64,000 bases of DNA from Clostridiales bacterium. GTDB lineage: Bacteria > Bacillota > Clostridia > Christensenellales > Pumilibacteraceae. Both the position numbers and the translations under genes were made by a program. The stretch lies in contig JAFLVH010000002.1 in assembly GCA_022508365.1 (NCBI GenBank), positions 1-64,000 of the forward strand, written 5' to 3'. The first letter of the stretch is position 1, and the number at the start of each line of letters is the position of its first letter. This document shows, piece by piece, positions 25,954-34,878 of this stretch. The notes under the pieces were generated by a model that had not been told where the DNA came from, ran no database searches, and saw only the letters and a list, made by a program, of their open reading frames with translations.

Positions 25954-26748
25954 CTACTTAACTACGGTTTTGCGCCGTTTTGCGGACACAACGTTTAGCG
26001 CGATAAGCACTGCCAAGACAGCCACAAACAACATTGACGACAGCGCGCGCAGCGTGGGATCGGCGCCGCGCTTGGCGAGCGCGTTGTACAAATATACCGG
26101 AATTGTTTCCACACTGCCGTTGACAAACTTACTTACGATAAAGTCGTCCAGCGACAGCGCAAACGCCATAACAAATCCGCTCAACATTCCGGGGATAAGC
26201 TGCGGCACGATTACGGTGAACATGGACTTTATAGGCGACGCGCCGAGATCCAGCCCCGCCTCGTACAGATTGGGATTGAGCTGAGACAGCTTGGGCGTGA
26301 CCGAAAGTATCACGTACGGCGTTGTTATCATAGTATGCGCAATGATAAGCGTCACCCAGCCGTACTGCAGATGCAGCGCCAGAAAGAACATCATAAAGGT
26401 AACGCCGGTGACGATTTCCGCGTTTTCCATTGTTATGTTTGCGATAAAGTTGGCAGTGGTCTTTTTCCACTTGCGCATGTAGAATATGCCGACCGCGGCG
26501 GTGGTGCCGAACACGGTAGCAAGCAGCGAGGATACAAGCGCAAGAACAAGCGAGTTTTTAAACGCGCCCATTATGCTCTCGTTGGTAAAAAGATCTGCGT
26601 ACAGCTCGAATGAAAATCCGCTCCACACGCCCATAGCCTTTGCGCCTGTAAACGAATAGATGATAAGTATTAGTATGGGAATATACATGACGGCGAGCAT
26701 AATGCCGACAAACGCCCAAATAAGCCCTGTCTTAACGTTTTTACTCAC
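25954..26748 (-). CDS. potC: Polyamine ABC transporter permease PotC
   Basis: A 264-residue permease with six helices and the coupling loop EAGLDLGASPIKSMFTVIVPQLIPG. The start is GTG 26748 (VSKNVKTGLIW): GGAGG lies 6 nt upstream and the codon overlaps the potB stop as GTGA. A longer frame reaching 26877 is rejected because it would lie inside potB. Confidence 0.94.
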   Translation of the reverse strand: MSKNVKTGLIWAFVGIMLAVMYIPILILIIYSFTGAKAMGVWSGFSFELYADLFTNESIMGAFKNSLVLALVSSLLATVFGTTAAVGIFYMRKWKKTTANFIANITMENAEIVTGVTFMMFFLALHLQYGWVTLIIAHTMITTPYVILSVTPKLSQLNPNLYEAGLDLGASPIKSMFTVIVPQLIPGMLSGFVMAFALSLDDFIVSKFVNGSVETIPVYLYNALAKRGADPTLRALSSMLFVAVLAVLIALNVVSAKRRKTVVK

Positions 26749-27623
26749 AGCACACCTCCTACTTCCGTCTTGCCCTTGGTCAGCTTGTTGGCGAGTAATA
26801 CGGTTGCGGCTATCAGAATAAGCAATATGAATGAGTACGCCGAGCCGATATTCCAGCCGCCGCTGTTGGCAAACCACTGGTTGATGATGTTACCGAACAT
26901 GTACGTTGACGTGTCGCCCAAAACGTCGGATATGGCAAAGGTGGAAACCGTGGGCATAAACACCATCAGCACGCCCGAGATTATGCCGGGGAGAGATAGC
27001 GGAATACGCACTCTTATAAGCGTCTTTAACGGCGACGCGCCGAGGTCCTGCGACGCTTCTATAAGCGACTTATCCATGCCGGACACCACAGAGTATACGG
27101 GGAGCAGCATAAACGGAAAAAAGTCGTACACCATGCCGACGGTCACTGCCACCCACGCGTTGGTCACGTTCATCATGTACAGCACTATTTTTACGGCGTA
27201 CGTTCTGAGCAGGGAGTTTATCCACATGGGCAGAGTAAACAGCATTACAATAATAAACTTTTTGTTGAGCGTGGGCGAAGAGAGCGCCAGCGCCAAAGGA
27301 TAGGCAAGTATCAGGCAAAAAACGGTCGTCAGCAGCGCGACCAAAAACGATTTGCCCATGACCGCCATTATGTTGGGACGAGAAAAAAAGTGCACAAAGT
27401 TTGCGCCGGTGATTCCGCCAGTCGCGCCGTCAGTAAACGCGTAGTACAGCATAATAAACAGCGGCACAATGACAAATACGATACTAAGCGCCAAATACGG
27501 AAAGGCAAACGCCGAACGTTTTATGCCGCGCATTTTGCGCAAGCCTTTAGGCGCGGGCGTGGGCGTGGTTCCGTTGTTTGTTTGCGGTTCGGGCGCCGCG
27601 ACGACAGTTTTTTCGTTACTCAT
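26745..27623 (-). CDS. potB: Polyamine ABC transporter permease PotB
   Basis: A 292-residue permease with six helices and the coupling loop EASQDLGASPLKTLIRVRIPLSLPG. The first 40 residues are a Pro/Thr/Lys-rich cytoplasmic extension (PEPQTNNGTTPTPAPKGLRK). ATG 27623 (MSNEKTV) has GAGGAGG 7 nt upstream and overlaps the potA stop by 8 nt, so the genes are coupled. Confidence 0.93.
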   Translation of the reverse strand: MSNEKTVVAAPEPQTNNGTTPTPAPKGLRKMRGIKRSAFAFPYLALSIVFVIVPLFIMLYYAFTDGATGGITGANFVHFFSRPNIMAVMGKSFLVALLTTVFCLILAYPLALALSSPTLNKKFIIVMLFTLPMWINSLLRTYAVKIVLYMMNVTNAWVAVTVGMVYDFFPFMLLPVYSVVSGMDKSLIEASQDLGASPLKTLIRVRIPLSLPGIISGVLMVFMPTVSTFAISDVLGDTSTYMFGNIINQWFANSGGWNIGSAYSFILLILIAATVLLANKLTKGKTEVGGVL

Positions 27624-29127
27624 CGGCTTCCTCCTCGCCTTCCGCTTGCTCGTTTTCTGCGTTTTCCTTGACCTCTTCACCGGCGCCGGATACCTTGCGA
27701 GTGACGGTTAAATCCTTGGGGTTGATTTTTATGCCCACGCGGTCGCCGATGTCCCATTCGTCCACGGTGTCGATAAAAAAGTCATGGTCGTCGTCTGTGT
27801 ACACCTGCACCTGGTAGTAGCTGCCCTTGTACAGCGTTTGCGTGACGTTGGCGCCTATGACGCCGTCCTCCTCGTCGTCGGTGAGCTCCACCTTGTCAAA
27901 GGGTACAAGCACTTTCACCTCGTCGCCGCGCTCGAAGTTTTCGGTATTTTCAAACTCAAACTCGCCGCCGCAGAATTCCACGGTGTTTTCGGATAAGACC
28001 TCGCCGTCAAACGTATTGACCGTCTTAAGCTTTTTCATGATGTGAATGCCGTCCGGCTCGATAGAAAGCCAAACCTTGCTTCCAACGCCGTACTCAGTGG
28101 TGTTCTGCACGGTGAATTGATAGCCGTTTGTTTCAATCTCCATCTCGTAGTACGTGCCCTTGAACACGGCGGAAACAACCTCGCCGCACAGTGCGCCCTT
28201 TTTGTTGCTGATAGCAATGTCCTCCGGACGGACGACAAGGTCCACCTTTTCGTCTTGCTCAAAGCCCTTGTCAAGGCACTTAAACTGCGTGCCGCAAAAC
28301 TCGACAAGAAAGTCCTCCTTCATCGTGCCGGACAGAATGTTGCTTTCGCCTATAAAGTCGGCGACAAACGCGTTGGCGGGCTCGTCGTAAATCTTTTTGG
28401 GCGTGCCGTACTGTTGCACCGCGCCGTCCGTCATTACGACCACCTTGTCGGACATGGTCAGCGCCTCCTCCTGGTCGTGCGTGACGTATATGAAGGTTAT
28501 GCCGATGTTCCTGTGCATTGCGGCAAGCTCGACCTGCATCTCCTTGCGCATCTTAAGATCGAGCGCGCCGAGCGGCTCGTCAAGGAGCAGCACCTTGGGC
28601 TCGCAAACGATAGCGCGCGCAATAGCTACACGTTGCTGCTGTCCGCCGGAAAGCCCCGTAATGTCGCGGTAGCCGTACGCCTCGAGGTTTACAAGCTTCA
28701 AAACGCGCTCCACCTTTTCCGCGATCTCGTCCTTGGTGAACTTGCGTAAAATAGGCCGCCCCTTTTTATCAACCTCCCCGGTAGGAATTCTTTTAAGCTT
28801 CAGTCCGAACGCTATATTCTTAAACACGTTGAGGTGCGGGAAAAGCGCGTACTTTTGGAATACCGTGTTTATGGGACGCAGGTGCGGCGGAACGGTTGTA
28901 ACGTCCTGTTTTTCCAAAAGTATGGTGCCGGACGTCGGCATCTCAAAGCCCGCAATCATGCGGAGCAGAGTGGTTTTGCCGCAGCCGGACGGGCCCAAGA
29001 GCGTAACAAACTCTCCGCGGCGCACCGCAAGATTGACGTTGTCAACGGCAGTAATGCCGTCAAAAACCTTTGTTACGTTTTTGATTTCGATAATGTTATC
29101 GAACTTTTCTCGTGTGACTGTCGCCAT
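27616..29127 (-). CDS. potA: Polyamine ABC transporter ATPase PotA with duplicated C-terminal TOBE region
   Basis: A 503-residue ATPase energising polyamine uptake. The ABC domain (1-235) has Walker A GPSGCGKTT, signature LSGGQQQR and Walker B VLLLDEPLGALD. PotA proteins are usually about 370 residues. Here the TOBE region occurs twice: the first near 265-350 (EFCGTQFKCLDKGF, VDLVVRPEDIAI) and a related second near 370-475 (EFCGGEFEFENTENF, VKVLVPFDKVEL). The tail after that is acidic. GGAGGT lies 7 nt before the ATG. The second gene of the operon, after the regulator. Confidence 0.95.
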   Translation of the reverse strand: MATVTREKFDNIIEIKNVTKVFDGITAVDNVNLAVRRGEFVTLLGPSGCGKTTLLRMIAGFEMPTSGTILLEKQDVTTVPPHLRPINTVFQKYALFPHLNVFKNIAFGLKLKRIPTGEVDKKGRPILRKFTKDEIAEKVERVLKLVNLEAYGYRDITGLSGGQQQRVAIARAIVCEPKVLLLDEPLGALDLKMRKEMQVELAAMHRNIGITFIYVTHDQEEALTMSDKVVVMTDGAVQQYGTPKKIYDEPANAFVADFIGESNILSGTMKEDFLVEFCGTQFKCLDKGFEQDEKVDLVVRPEDIAISNKKGALCGEVVSAVFKGTYYEMEIETNGYQFTVQNTTEYGVGSKVWLSIEPDGIHIMKKLKTVNTFDGEVLSENTVEFCGGEFEFENTENFERGDEVKVLVPFDKVELTDDEEDGVIGANVTQTLYKGSYYQVQVYTDDDHDFFIDTVDEWDIGDRVGIKINPKDLTVTRKVSGAGEEVKENAENEQAEGEEEADE

Positions 29128-29210
29128 ATTTACCTCCGGTAAAAATGAATAATGAAGAATGAAGGAATGAAATCGCGCTCCGCGCTAATTTCGGACTGCG
29201 CTCCGCGCTT

Positions 29211-29245
29211 TAACTCTTAACTCTGCACTCTTAACTCTTAACTCA
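29211..29245. repeat. Heptameric repeat containing the stop of the pot regulator
   Basis: Five units: TAACTCT twice, GCACTCT, TAACTCT, TAACTCA. The TGA of the XRE-cupin gene (29243-29245) is in the last unit. Just beside it (29170-29210) the 12-mer GCGCTCCGCGCT occurs twice, and four AATGA-type units lie at 29147-29172. Confidence 0.78.
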
Positions 29246-29797
29246 AAAACTCGGTGGGCAGGACACCCATAGCACGCGGCTTACGCCATCGTAAATGTTG
29301 ATTATGTAATGCTTTTTGTCGGACGAAAAGTAGAACGCATCGCCTGCCGACGCCTCGGCCGTTCTGTCGCCTACGACGACCTTTACCTTGCCCTGCAGGA
29401 CATATCCGAACTCCTCACCCTCGTGCGGAAAGTCCTCGTCGGTAGCAGCGCCCTTTTTTAGCTCGGTAATAATCGGCTCCATGGCGTTCTTTTGCGCGGT
29501 GGGCACAATCCAGTGCACCGTCATGTCGTCATACTGCTTTTCAAAGTAATCCTCCGGCGTAAACACAAGCTGCGACTGGTCATAGTCGGCAAAGAATGCG
29601 GAAAGATTGGAGCCGAGCAGCGTAAGTATGTCTATAAGCGTCGTAATGGACGGCGAAGTCAGATCGTTTTCCAACTGGCTTATAAATCCCTTACTTAGCT
29701 CGGCGCGGTCGGCAAGCTCCTCCTGCGTCAGCCCGTTTTTACGCCGCAGGTCCCGTAGCTTAGAGCCTAGTGTCGTATTATCGTTTTCGTTGTTCAC
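29243..29797 (-). CDS. XRE-cupin regulator of the polyamine operon (PuuR-like)
   Basis: A 184-residue regulator. The HTH_XRE domain (about 10-64) contains LRRKNGLTQEELADRAELS and GFISQLENDLTSPSITTL. The C-terminal cupin (about 110-182) contains EFGYVLQGKVKVVVGDRT and GDAFYFSSDKKHYIIN. Such two-domain proteins commonly sense polyamines or related small ligands. It is the first gene of the pot operon, with two palindromes between promoter and gene that it may bind. No strong ribosome site is seen. The assignment to the pot operon rests on position. Confidence 0.9.
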   Translation of the reverse strand: MNNENDNTTLGSKLRDLRRKNGLTQEELADRAELSKGFISQLENDLTSPSITTLIDILTLLGSNLSAFFADYDQSQLVFTPEDYFEKQYDDMTVHWIVPTAQKNAMEPIITELKKGAATDEDFPHEGEEFGYVLQGKVKVVVGDRTAEASAGDAFYFSSDKKHYIINIYDGVSRVLWVSCPPSF

Positions 29798-29838
29798 GAG
29801 CGCACCCCTTTTGTTCGTTTCGCTTATCGCGCGGTTTG

Positions 29839-29850
29839 GTTTATTTAAAC
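29839..29850. promoter_or_regulatory. Candidate operator 2 of the pot operon
   Basis: GTTTATTTAAAC, half-sites GTTTA/TAAAC separated by 2 nt. It lies downstream of operator 1, in the leader. Confidence 0.5.
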
Positions 29851-29855
29851 TTTTT

Positions 29856-29872
29856 GTTTACATTTAGTAAAC
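29856..29872. promoter_or_regulatory. Candidate operator 1 of the pot operon
   Basis: GTTTACATTTAGTAAAC, a 17-bp palindrome at or just past the transcription start. It has the same GTTTA/TAAAC half-sites as operator 2. Confidence 0.6.
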
Positions 29873-29880
29873 CGAAAGCC

Positions 29881-29909
29881 ATTATAAAGCATATGTGCGC
29901 ATATGTCAA
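29881..29909 (-). promoter_or_regulatory. Promoter of the pot operon
   Basis: TTGACA (29909-29904), 17 nt, TATAAT (29886-29881): a perfect consensus. The leader is about 75 nt and contains both palindromes. Confidence 0.88.
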
Positions 29910-29967
29910 ATGATTTATATATAATTGCGGCAAAAAAATAAAATTTTTTTCGACTGAGATACAGCAT

Positions 29968-29996
29968 AAAAAAGACGCGGCATTTTCTGCCGCGTC
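29968..29996 (-). terminator. Terminator of the flavodoxin/aldo-keto reductase operon
   Basis: GACGCGGCA-gaaa-TGCCGCGTC followed on the minus strand by TTTTTT. Confidence 0.92.
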
Positions 29997-30013
29997 ACAA
30001 ATGTGTAATATTG

Positions 30014-31144
30014 TTATTTAACCTTTTGGACAAAGTCCTTCATCATCTCGGAGATTTTTATCTGTTGCGGGCAGACCGCCTCGCAGCTGCGACAGCCCAC
30101 GCAGGATGTGGGACGCTTGCCCTCCTCTATCGCGTCAAGCGCCATGGGAGCAAGGAAGCCGCCGTCGGAGAAAACATGCTCGTTGTACAGCTTTATTATC
30201 TCCGGAATGTCTATGTTCTTTGGACAATAATTGGTGCAGTAACGGCACGCCGTGCAAGGCAAGCTCTTTGCGCTTGTCATCTCCTTTGCCATAGCGAACA
30301 GCTGTTCCCTTTCGCTTTCGGTCAGCGGTTTGTTTGCTTCATAGGTTTTTATATTTTCCGCAAGCTGTTCAAAGTTTGACATGCCGGACAGCGTGACGCC
30401 CACCTGCGGAACGGACTGAATAAACCTAAACGCCACTTCCGCCGCCGTCTCGTCCTTTCGCATTGTCTTTAGCTTTGACAAATACTTATCGGGAAGATTG
30501 ACAAGCTTGCCGCCGCGAACAGGCTCCATCACCCATACGGGAATGCCCATTTCGCCGAGTAACTCAACCTTCTTCTTTGCCTCCTGAAAATCCCAATCGA
30601 GCCAATTGAGCTGGACCTGGCAGAATTCCATATCCTTGCCGTACTTATCCAAAAAACGCTTTAGTATGTCCAAACTGCCGTGCACCGAAAGCCCGAGGTG
30701 CTTTATTTTGCCCGCGTCGCGCTGAGCAATAAGATAATCGTAAACGCCGTACTTTTCGTCGAGATACGCGTCTATATTCATTTCGCACACGTTATGGAAA
30801 AGATAGAAGTCAAAGTACGGCGTGCGGCATTTTTCCAGCTGCTTGGCAAATATCTCGTTGACCTTGGTCATATTGCCTAAGTCATACCCGGGAAACTTGG
30901 ACGCAAGGAAATATTTGTCGCGCGGATACTTACTTAAAAGCTTGCCTGCGACTATTTCCGAATGACCGTTGTGATAACCCCACGCCGTGTCAAAGTAATT
31001 TACGCCGTGCTCTATTGCGTACGCTATCATCCTTTCGGTGTGCGCTTCGTCTATGTCGCTGTCGGAACTTCCCTTTAACGGAAGGCGCATCATCCCTAAA
31101 CCCAGCGCCGAAAGCTTTTCGCCCTTAAAATCCTTGTAAAGCAT
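30014..31144 (-). CDS. Aldo/keto reductase with two C-terminal 4Fe-4S motifs
   Basis: A 376-residue oxidoreductase. The TIM-barrel part (1-270) has FDTAWGYHNGHSE and LGLSVHG. Ferredoxin-like clusters follow: CTACRYCTNYCP (about 300) and CVGCRSCEAVCP (348-359). This fusion is common in anaerobes and probably couples carbonyl reduction to ferredoxin. It is the last gene of an operon with a flavodoxin-like protein and a DUF1893 protein, so flavodoxin could be its partner. AGAGGT precedes the ATG. Confidence 0.92.
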   Translation of the reverse strand: MLYKDFKGEKLSALGLGMMRLPLKGSSDSDIDEAHTERMIAYAIEHGVNYFDTAWGYHNGHSEIVAGKLLSKYPRDKYFLASKFPGYDLGNMTKVNEIFAKQLEKCRTPYFDFYLFHNVCEMNIDAYLDEKYGVYDYLIAQRDAGKIKHLGLSVHGSLDILKRFLDKYGKDMEFCQVQLNWLDWDFQEAKKKVELLGEMGIPVWVMEPVRGGKLVNLPDKYLSKLKTMRKDETAAEVAFRFIQSVPQVGVTLSGMSNFEQLAENIKTYEANKPLTESEREQLFAMAKEMTSAKSLPCTACRYCTNYCPKNIDIPEIIKLYNEHVFSDGGFLAPMALDAIEEGKRPTSCVGCRSCEAVCPQQIKISEMMKDFVQKVK

Positions 31145-31161
31145 AATATACCTCTGCGTTT

Positions 31162-31590
31162 TTATTTTTTGTCCGTGTTTGTTTTCGCCTGCATCAGTTT
31201 AATCTTTTCGCGTATCGCTTTAAGTGCGGCGTCGGGGCTGTCCGCGTCAGCAACCGCCATTTCCATGGGACAAAGCCCGTCGCCCTTGCGGTTGACTATG
31301 TTTTCCGTATATGTGTCCGCTTCGCATTGTATCCCGTTAGCCGTAAGAATATCTTTTGCGGCATAGGTCATTACGCATGCGCGCACGCTTTTTACGTTGA
31401 TAAGCAAATACAGATTGGCGGCAGCCTTGCCCACTATTTTGTCCGCAGCGTCGCAATCCGAATAGTCAACGCCGCTGTCTATTGCGGCGATTAACGGCTT
31501 TACGCCCCTATCCGCACTCTCATACACCACCTGTCCTTTGCGCGTAAACACAACCGTACGCGAGGACAAAAAATTCTCGACATTGTTCAT
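31162..31590 (-). CDS. DUF1893 protein
   Basis: A 142-residue protein with the features of the DUF1893 family: VVFTRKGQVVYESADRGVKPL, DKIVGKAAANLYLLINVKSV and the C-terminal IVNRKGDGLCPMEMAV. The function is not known; the fold is related to cytidine deaminase in the structural literature as I recall. It lies 6 nt after the flavodoxin gene and 17 nt before the aldo/keto reductase gene. Confidence 0.82.
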   Translation of the reverse strand: MNNVENFLSSRTVVFTRKGQVVYESADRGVKPLIAAIDSGVDYSDCDAADKIVGKAAANLYLLINVKSVRACVMTYAAKDILTANGIQCEADTYTENIVNRKGDGLCPMEMAVADADSPDAALKAIREKIKLMQAKTNTDKK

Positions 31591-31596
31591 AGCGCC

Positions 31597-32259
31597 TTAC
31601 TTTTTCAGCTTTTTCTTAAGCGCGCGTTGTTTGTTTTCCGGAGCGGAAGCGGCCTTTTCCATTTCCTCAAAGAACTCTTTTTCCTCCGCTTCGTCGGTTA
31701 TTTCGGGCGGACTGTACAGCTTGTCGTCCACAGTCTTTCCCTCGAGGTAGTCTATAAGCGGTTGAATGTTGGCTTGCTTCACCTCGTCCACCGGGGTTAC
31801 AACGGCACCGAGTATAAACGTCTCGTCGTCGTCTATTATGTTTTGCGTCTTTATCCTGCGCACAAGCATGTTGATTGCCATGCGCTCGGTTCTGGTAAGC
31901 TCCGATATGTCAAACCCGCCCTGCGCGTAGAATACCGGAATAAACTTTTCGTACACGACGGAAATTGTAGCATCCTTTATTTTATTCGGGCGGTTCTCGT
32001 TGAACGGGAGCATGCCCACGCCGCACACGATAAGTTTTTTGTAGATTATATCAAGATATTGCGACATCTTGTCGAATCCGTTTATGCTTCCGCCGCGCGT
32101 GGTGCCGATATACAGAATCTTGTCGTAGCCGGACAGCATATCGCCGCGAAACTTTTCCACAGGCACGGCGTCACAGCCGAGCGCATTGCCCAGTATATCC
32201 ACATAGCGTTTGGTGTAGCCGTGGCTTGTTTTAAAGATTATCAAAAGCTTCTCTTTCAT
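31597..32259 (-). CDS. Flavodoxin-like protein with charged C-terminus
   Basis: A 220-residue protein. The N-terminus LLIIFKTSHGYTKRYVDIL has the place and pattern of a flavodoxin phosphate loop, and ILYIGTTRGGSINGFDKM is a second FMN-contact region. Residues 175-220 are highly charged (EEKEFFEEMEKAAS...ALKKKLKK). It is the first gene of a three-gene operon with an Fe-S aldo/keto reductase, for which it could carry electrons. AAGGTAGG precedes the ATG. Confidence 0.75.
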   Translation of the reverse strand: MKEKLLIIFKTSHGYTKRYVDILGNALGCDAVPVEKFRGDMLSGYDKILYIGTTRGGSINGFDKMSQYLDIIYKKLIVCGVGMLPFNENRPNKIKDATISVVYEKFIPVFYAQGGFDISELTRTERMAINMLVRRIKTQNIIDDDETFILGAVVTPVDEVKQANIQPLIDYLEGKTVDDKLYSPPEITDEAEEKEFFEEMEKAASAPENKQRALKKKLKK

Positions 32260-32281
32260 AATAACCTACCTTATGGTTTTT

Positions 32282-32310
32282 ATTATATCACACATATACC
32301 TTATTTTCAA
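32282..32310 (-). promoter_or_regulatory. Promoter of the flavodoxin operon
   Basis: TTGAAA (32310-32305), 17 nt, TATAAT (32287-32282). Confidence 0.75.
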
Positions 32311-32322
32311 GTATTTACAAGC

Positions 32323-32362
32323 AAAAAGCGGCTTCGGTGTTTTTCACGCGCAGCCGCTTTTG
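32323..32362 (-). terminator. Terminator of the feo operon
   Basis: AAAAGCGGCT and AGCCGCTTTT enclose an 18-nt loop; it starts 8 nt after the stop of the Cys-rich protein gene. Confidence 0.75.
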
Positions 32363-32369
32363 TATTGTA

Positions 32370-32531
32370 TTACTTTTTTTCCGTTTTTTGTTTATACGCC
32401 GTGCAGCGCTTGCAACATTTGCAATCGCCGCAGCAGGATTTGCCCTTAATCTTATTGTAGATTATTACGCCCACAGCAACAAAAAACGCCAAACACAAGA
32501 CCGCAAGTATCGCTATTTCCCAGCCGTTCAT
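32370..32531 (-). CDS. FeoB-associated Cys-rich membrane protein
   Basis: A 53-residue protein. One membrane helix (about 5-25, IAILAVLCLAFFVAVGVIIY) is followed by a cysteine cluster, CCGDCKCCKRC (33-43), and a basic tail. This is the layout of the FeoB-associated Cys-rich family (PF12669). Its ATG shares one base with the feoB stop (TAATG). It may act as a metallochaperone or gate at FeoB; the role is not established. Confidence 0.9.
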   Translation of the reverse strand: MNGWEIAILAVLCLAFFVAVGVIIYNKIKGKSCCGDCKCCKRCTAYKQKTEKK

Positions 32532-34816
32532 TATGCCGCCTCCGCTTGTTTTTTGCGTCTATTGAATTTGATTTTGCCCTTGTTGTTGAGCTCGATTAAC
32601 GTCACCGCGACGGCTACTGCCAAGAGCCAAATAAACAGCGTCCACCACCATGTGCCAATCGTATACACCGCCGCGCTTATTATGTAGCTTGCCGCCACCC
32701 AAAACAGCAACGTCCACTTAAAGGTGCCTTTCTTTAGCTCGCCCTTTGCCGTAGCGCACGCCGCAAAGCACGGGATTGTCAGCATGTTGAACGCGATAAA
32801 CGATATAAGCGCCGGGATGGTTATGCCGGTTGCCGTTATCATTGCAATCGACGACAGTATACCCTCCTCGTCCGCGAGAAGTACGTCGCCTGTGACGCCG
32901 CCCACGTTTGCGCCCATAGCGATGAGGCATGCGCCCAAAGTGCCGAATGTGGCGACAACGTTTTCCTTTGCGATAAGTCCGGTGAGCGCCGCCACCGCAA
33001 AAACCCAACCAAACGAGTTAAGTTGCGACCCGAAACCGAGCGGGGTGAATATAGGCTGAATGAGCTTTCCGAGCGACGCGAGAATAGAATCGTTCATCTG
33101 TTCGTCGGGGAGATAGCGCCACGACCAGTTGAGATGCGAGAACAGCCAAATGATTACCGTAGAAGCAAAAATAATTGTGAACGCCTTTTTTACAAAGTGC
33201 TTTGTCTTGTCCCAAAGGTGCAACATCAAGCTCTTAAACTGCGGCCGATGATAAGTGGGCAGCTCCATGATAAACGGAGGTATCGCGCCTTTCATTGTGG
33301 TGTTGCGCATTAGCAATACACATACGACAGCCGAGACAACACCCAATAAGTACATTCCGTACGTGATAAGATCCGCATTACCCACGCCGAAGTATTCGCA
33401 AATTCCGCCCGCTATTGCCGTAAGAATAGGCAGCTTGGCGCCGCAGGAGAAGAACGGTATTACGCGTATAGTCGCTGTGCGCTCGTTTTCGTCGGCGAGC
33501 GTTCTGGTGTTTATCATTGCGGGCACGCCGCACCCAAAGCCCATTATCATGGGCATAAACGACCTGCCCGAAAGTCCGAACCTTCTGAATATTCTGTCCA
33601 GAACAAACGCGACGCGCGCCATGTATCCCGTATCCTCCAAAATGGAGAACCACAAAAACAGCATAAGGATTTGCGGCAAAAAGCCGAGCACTGCGAATAG
33701 TCCGCCGAGCACACCGTCCGCTATTAAGCCCGAAAGCCATTCGGTGGAGATTGCTCCGCCTATCGCGTCCATAATTGTGGAAAACAGCGTGTCGAATATG
33801 TTAAACAGTATTACGCCCGGCGAGAACACCGCGCCGTCATAGAATATGCCGACAAAGGTCCCCATGCCCTCGGAAAGGCCCAAATCGGCAAGTGTGGGAA
33901 GTCCTCCGCCTAAGCTAGCCCATGCGCCTATGTACAAAAAATCCTCGGAGAATGTTACATGGAATATCGCAAACAGAATAACCAAAAAGATGGGAATAGC
34001 CCAAACCCTGTGCGTAAGCGCCTTGTCTATCTTGTCCGATTTACTCAAATCGTCGCGCTTTGCCTTTTTCTTGGCGACGGCAAGGCGGGACACTATGTAC
34101 TTGTACCGCTCGTCAACAACGGCGGCCTCCAAATCATTATCGCCTGCAATCTTTTTCAGCAGTTCCTTTGCGCCATTGCGCTCTAACTCTATCTCGTCGT
34201 TTTCCAGCAGCTTGATTGCGTGGAACAGCGGCGACGACACTTCCGCGCTCTCGTAAAAATCGAGCGTTGCGGCAACCTCCGCCTTAAGCGCGTCGTTTAC
34301 AACGCTCACGCCCTTGCGCGGCTTGCATTCTTCCACGGCGCGCTCCATCATTTTGTCAACGCCCGTCCCCTTTAACGCGCTTATCGGCATTACGGGAACG
34401 CCGAGCTCGCGTTCTAAGACCTTGACGTCAATGGTATCGCCAGATTTTTCCACAGCGTCCATCATGTTGAGCGCCACCATTACAGGCACGTCCGCTTCCA
34501 ACACCTGCGTGGTAAGATACAGATTGCGCTCGAGGTTTGTCGCGTCCACAATATTGATAACAAGGTCGGGATGCTCGTCTATCATAAAGTTGCGCGAGAT
34601 AACCTCCTCCGGCGTGTACGGAGAAAGCGAGTAGATACCGGGAAGGTCTACAATTTCGATTTTTTCGCCGCATCGTCCTTTAAGACCTTTGTAAACGCCC
34701 TCGCGCTTTTCCACCGTGACACCCGGCCAGTTGCCAACATGCGCGGTGCTTCCCGTCAAAAAGTTAAACAGCGTGGTCTTTCCGCAGTTGGGATTTCCTA
34801 TCAGTGCTACCTTCAT
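32531..34816 (-). CDS. feoB: Ferrous iron transporter FeoB
   Basis: A 761-residue Fe(II) uptake protein with an N-terminal G domain: G1 GNPNCGKTTLFN (7-18), G3 DLPGIYSLSPYTPEE, G4 NMMD, G5 ISALKGTG. The transmembrane part has two Gate-type regions with GFGCGVPAMINTRTL and IPCFAACATA, conserved cysteines included. It lies downstream of two feoA genes and overlaps the Cys-rich gene. Full family length. Confidence 0.97.
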   Translation of the reverse strand: MKVALIGNPNCGKTTLFNFLTGSTAHVGNWPGVTVEKREGVYKGLKGRCGEKIEIVDLPGIYSLSPYTPEEVISRNFMIDEHPDLVINIVDATNLERNLYLTTQVLEADVPVMVALNMMDAVEKSGDTIDVKVLERELGVPVMPISALKGTGVDKMMERAVEECKPRKGVSVVNDALKAEVAATLDFYESAEVSSPLFHAIKLLENDEIELERNGAKELLKKIAGDNDLEAAVVDERYKYIVSRLAVAKKKAKRDDLSKSDKIDKALTHRVWAIPIFLVILFAIFHVTFSEDFLYIGAWASLGGGLPTLADLGLSEGMGTFVGIFYDGAVFSPGVILFNIFDTLFSTIMDAIGGAISTEWLSGLIADGVLGGLFAVLGFLPQILMLFLWFSILEDTGYMARVAFVLDRIFRRFGLSGRSFMPMIMGFGCGVPAMINTRTLADENERTATIRVIPFFSCGAKLPILTAIAGGICEYFGVGNADLITYGMYLLGVVSAVVCVLLMRNTTMKGAIPPFIMELPTYHRPQFKSLMLHLWDKTKHFVKKAFTIIFASTVIIWLFSHLNWSWRYLPDEQMNDSILASLGKLIQPIFTPLGFGSQLNSFGWVFAVAALTGLIAKENVVATFGTLGACLIAMGANVGGVTGDVLLADEEGILSSIAMITATGITIPALISFIAFNMLTIPCFAACATAKGELKKGTFKWTLLFWVAASYIISAAVYTIGTWWWTLFIWLLAVAVAVTLIELNNKGKIKFNRRKKQAEAA

Positions 34817-34878
34817 ATTTCTTTTATCTCCTTTCGCTCAAACGCGGCTGCACTTATCCGCCGCGTTCGGTTTATTAC

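Noticed and set aside
26749-26877. 43-residue N-terminal extension of PotC
   Set aside because: It would lie fully inside potB, has no hydrophobic or conserved sequence, and a GTG with a good ribosome site overlaps the potB stop as GTGA.
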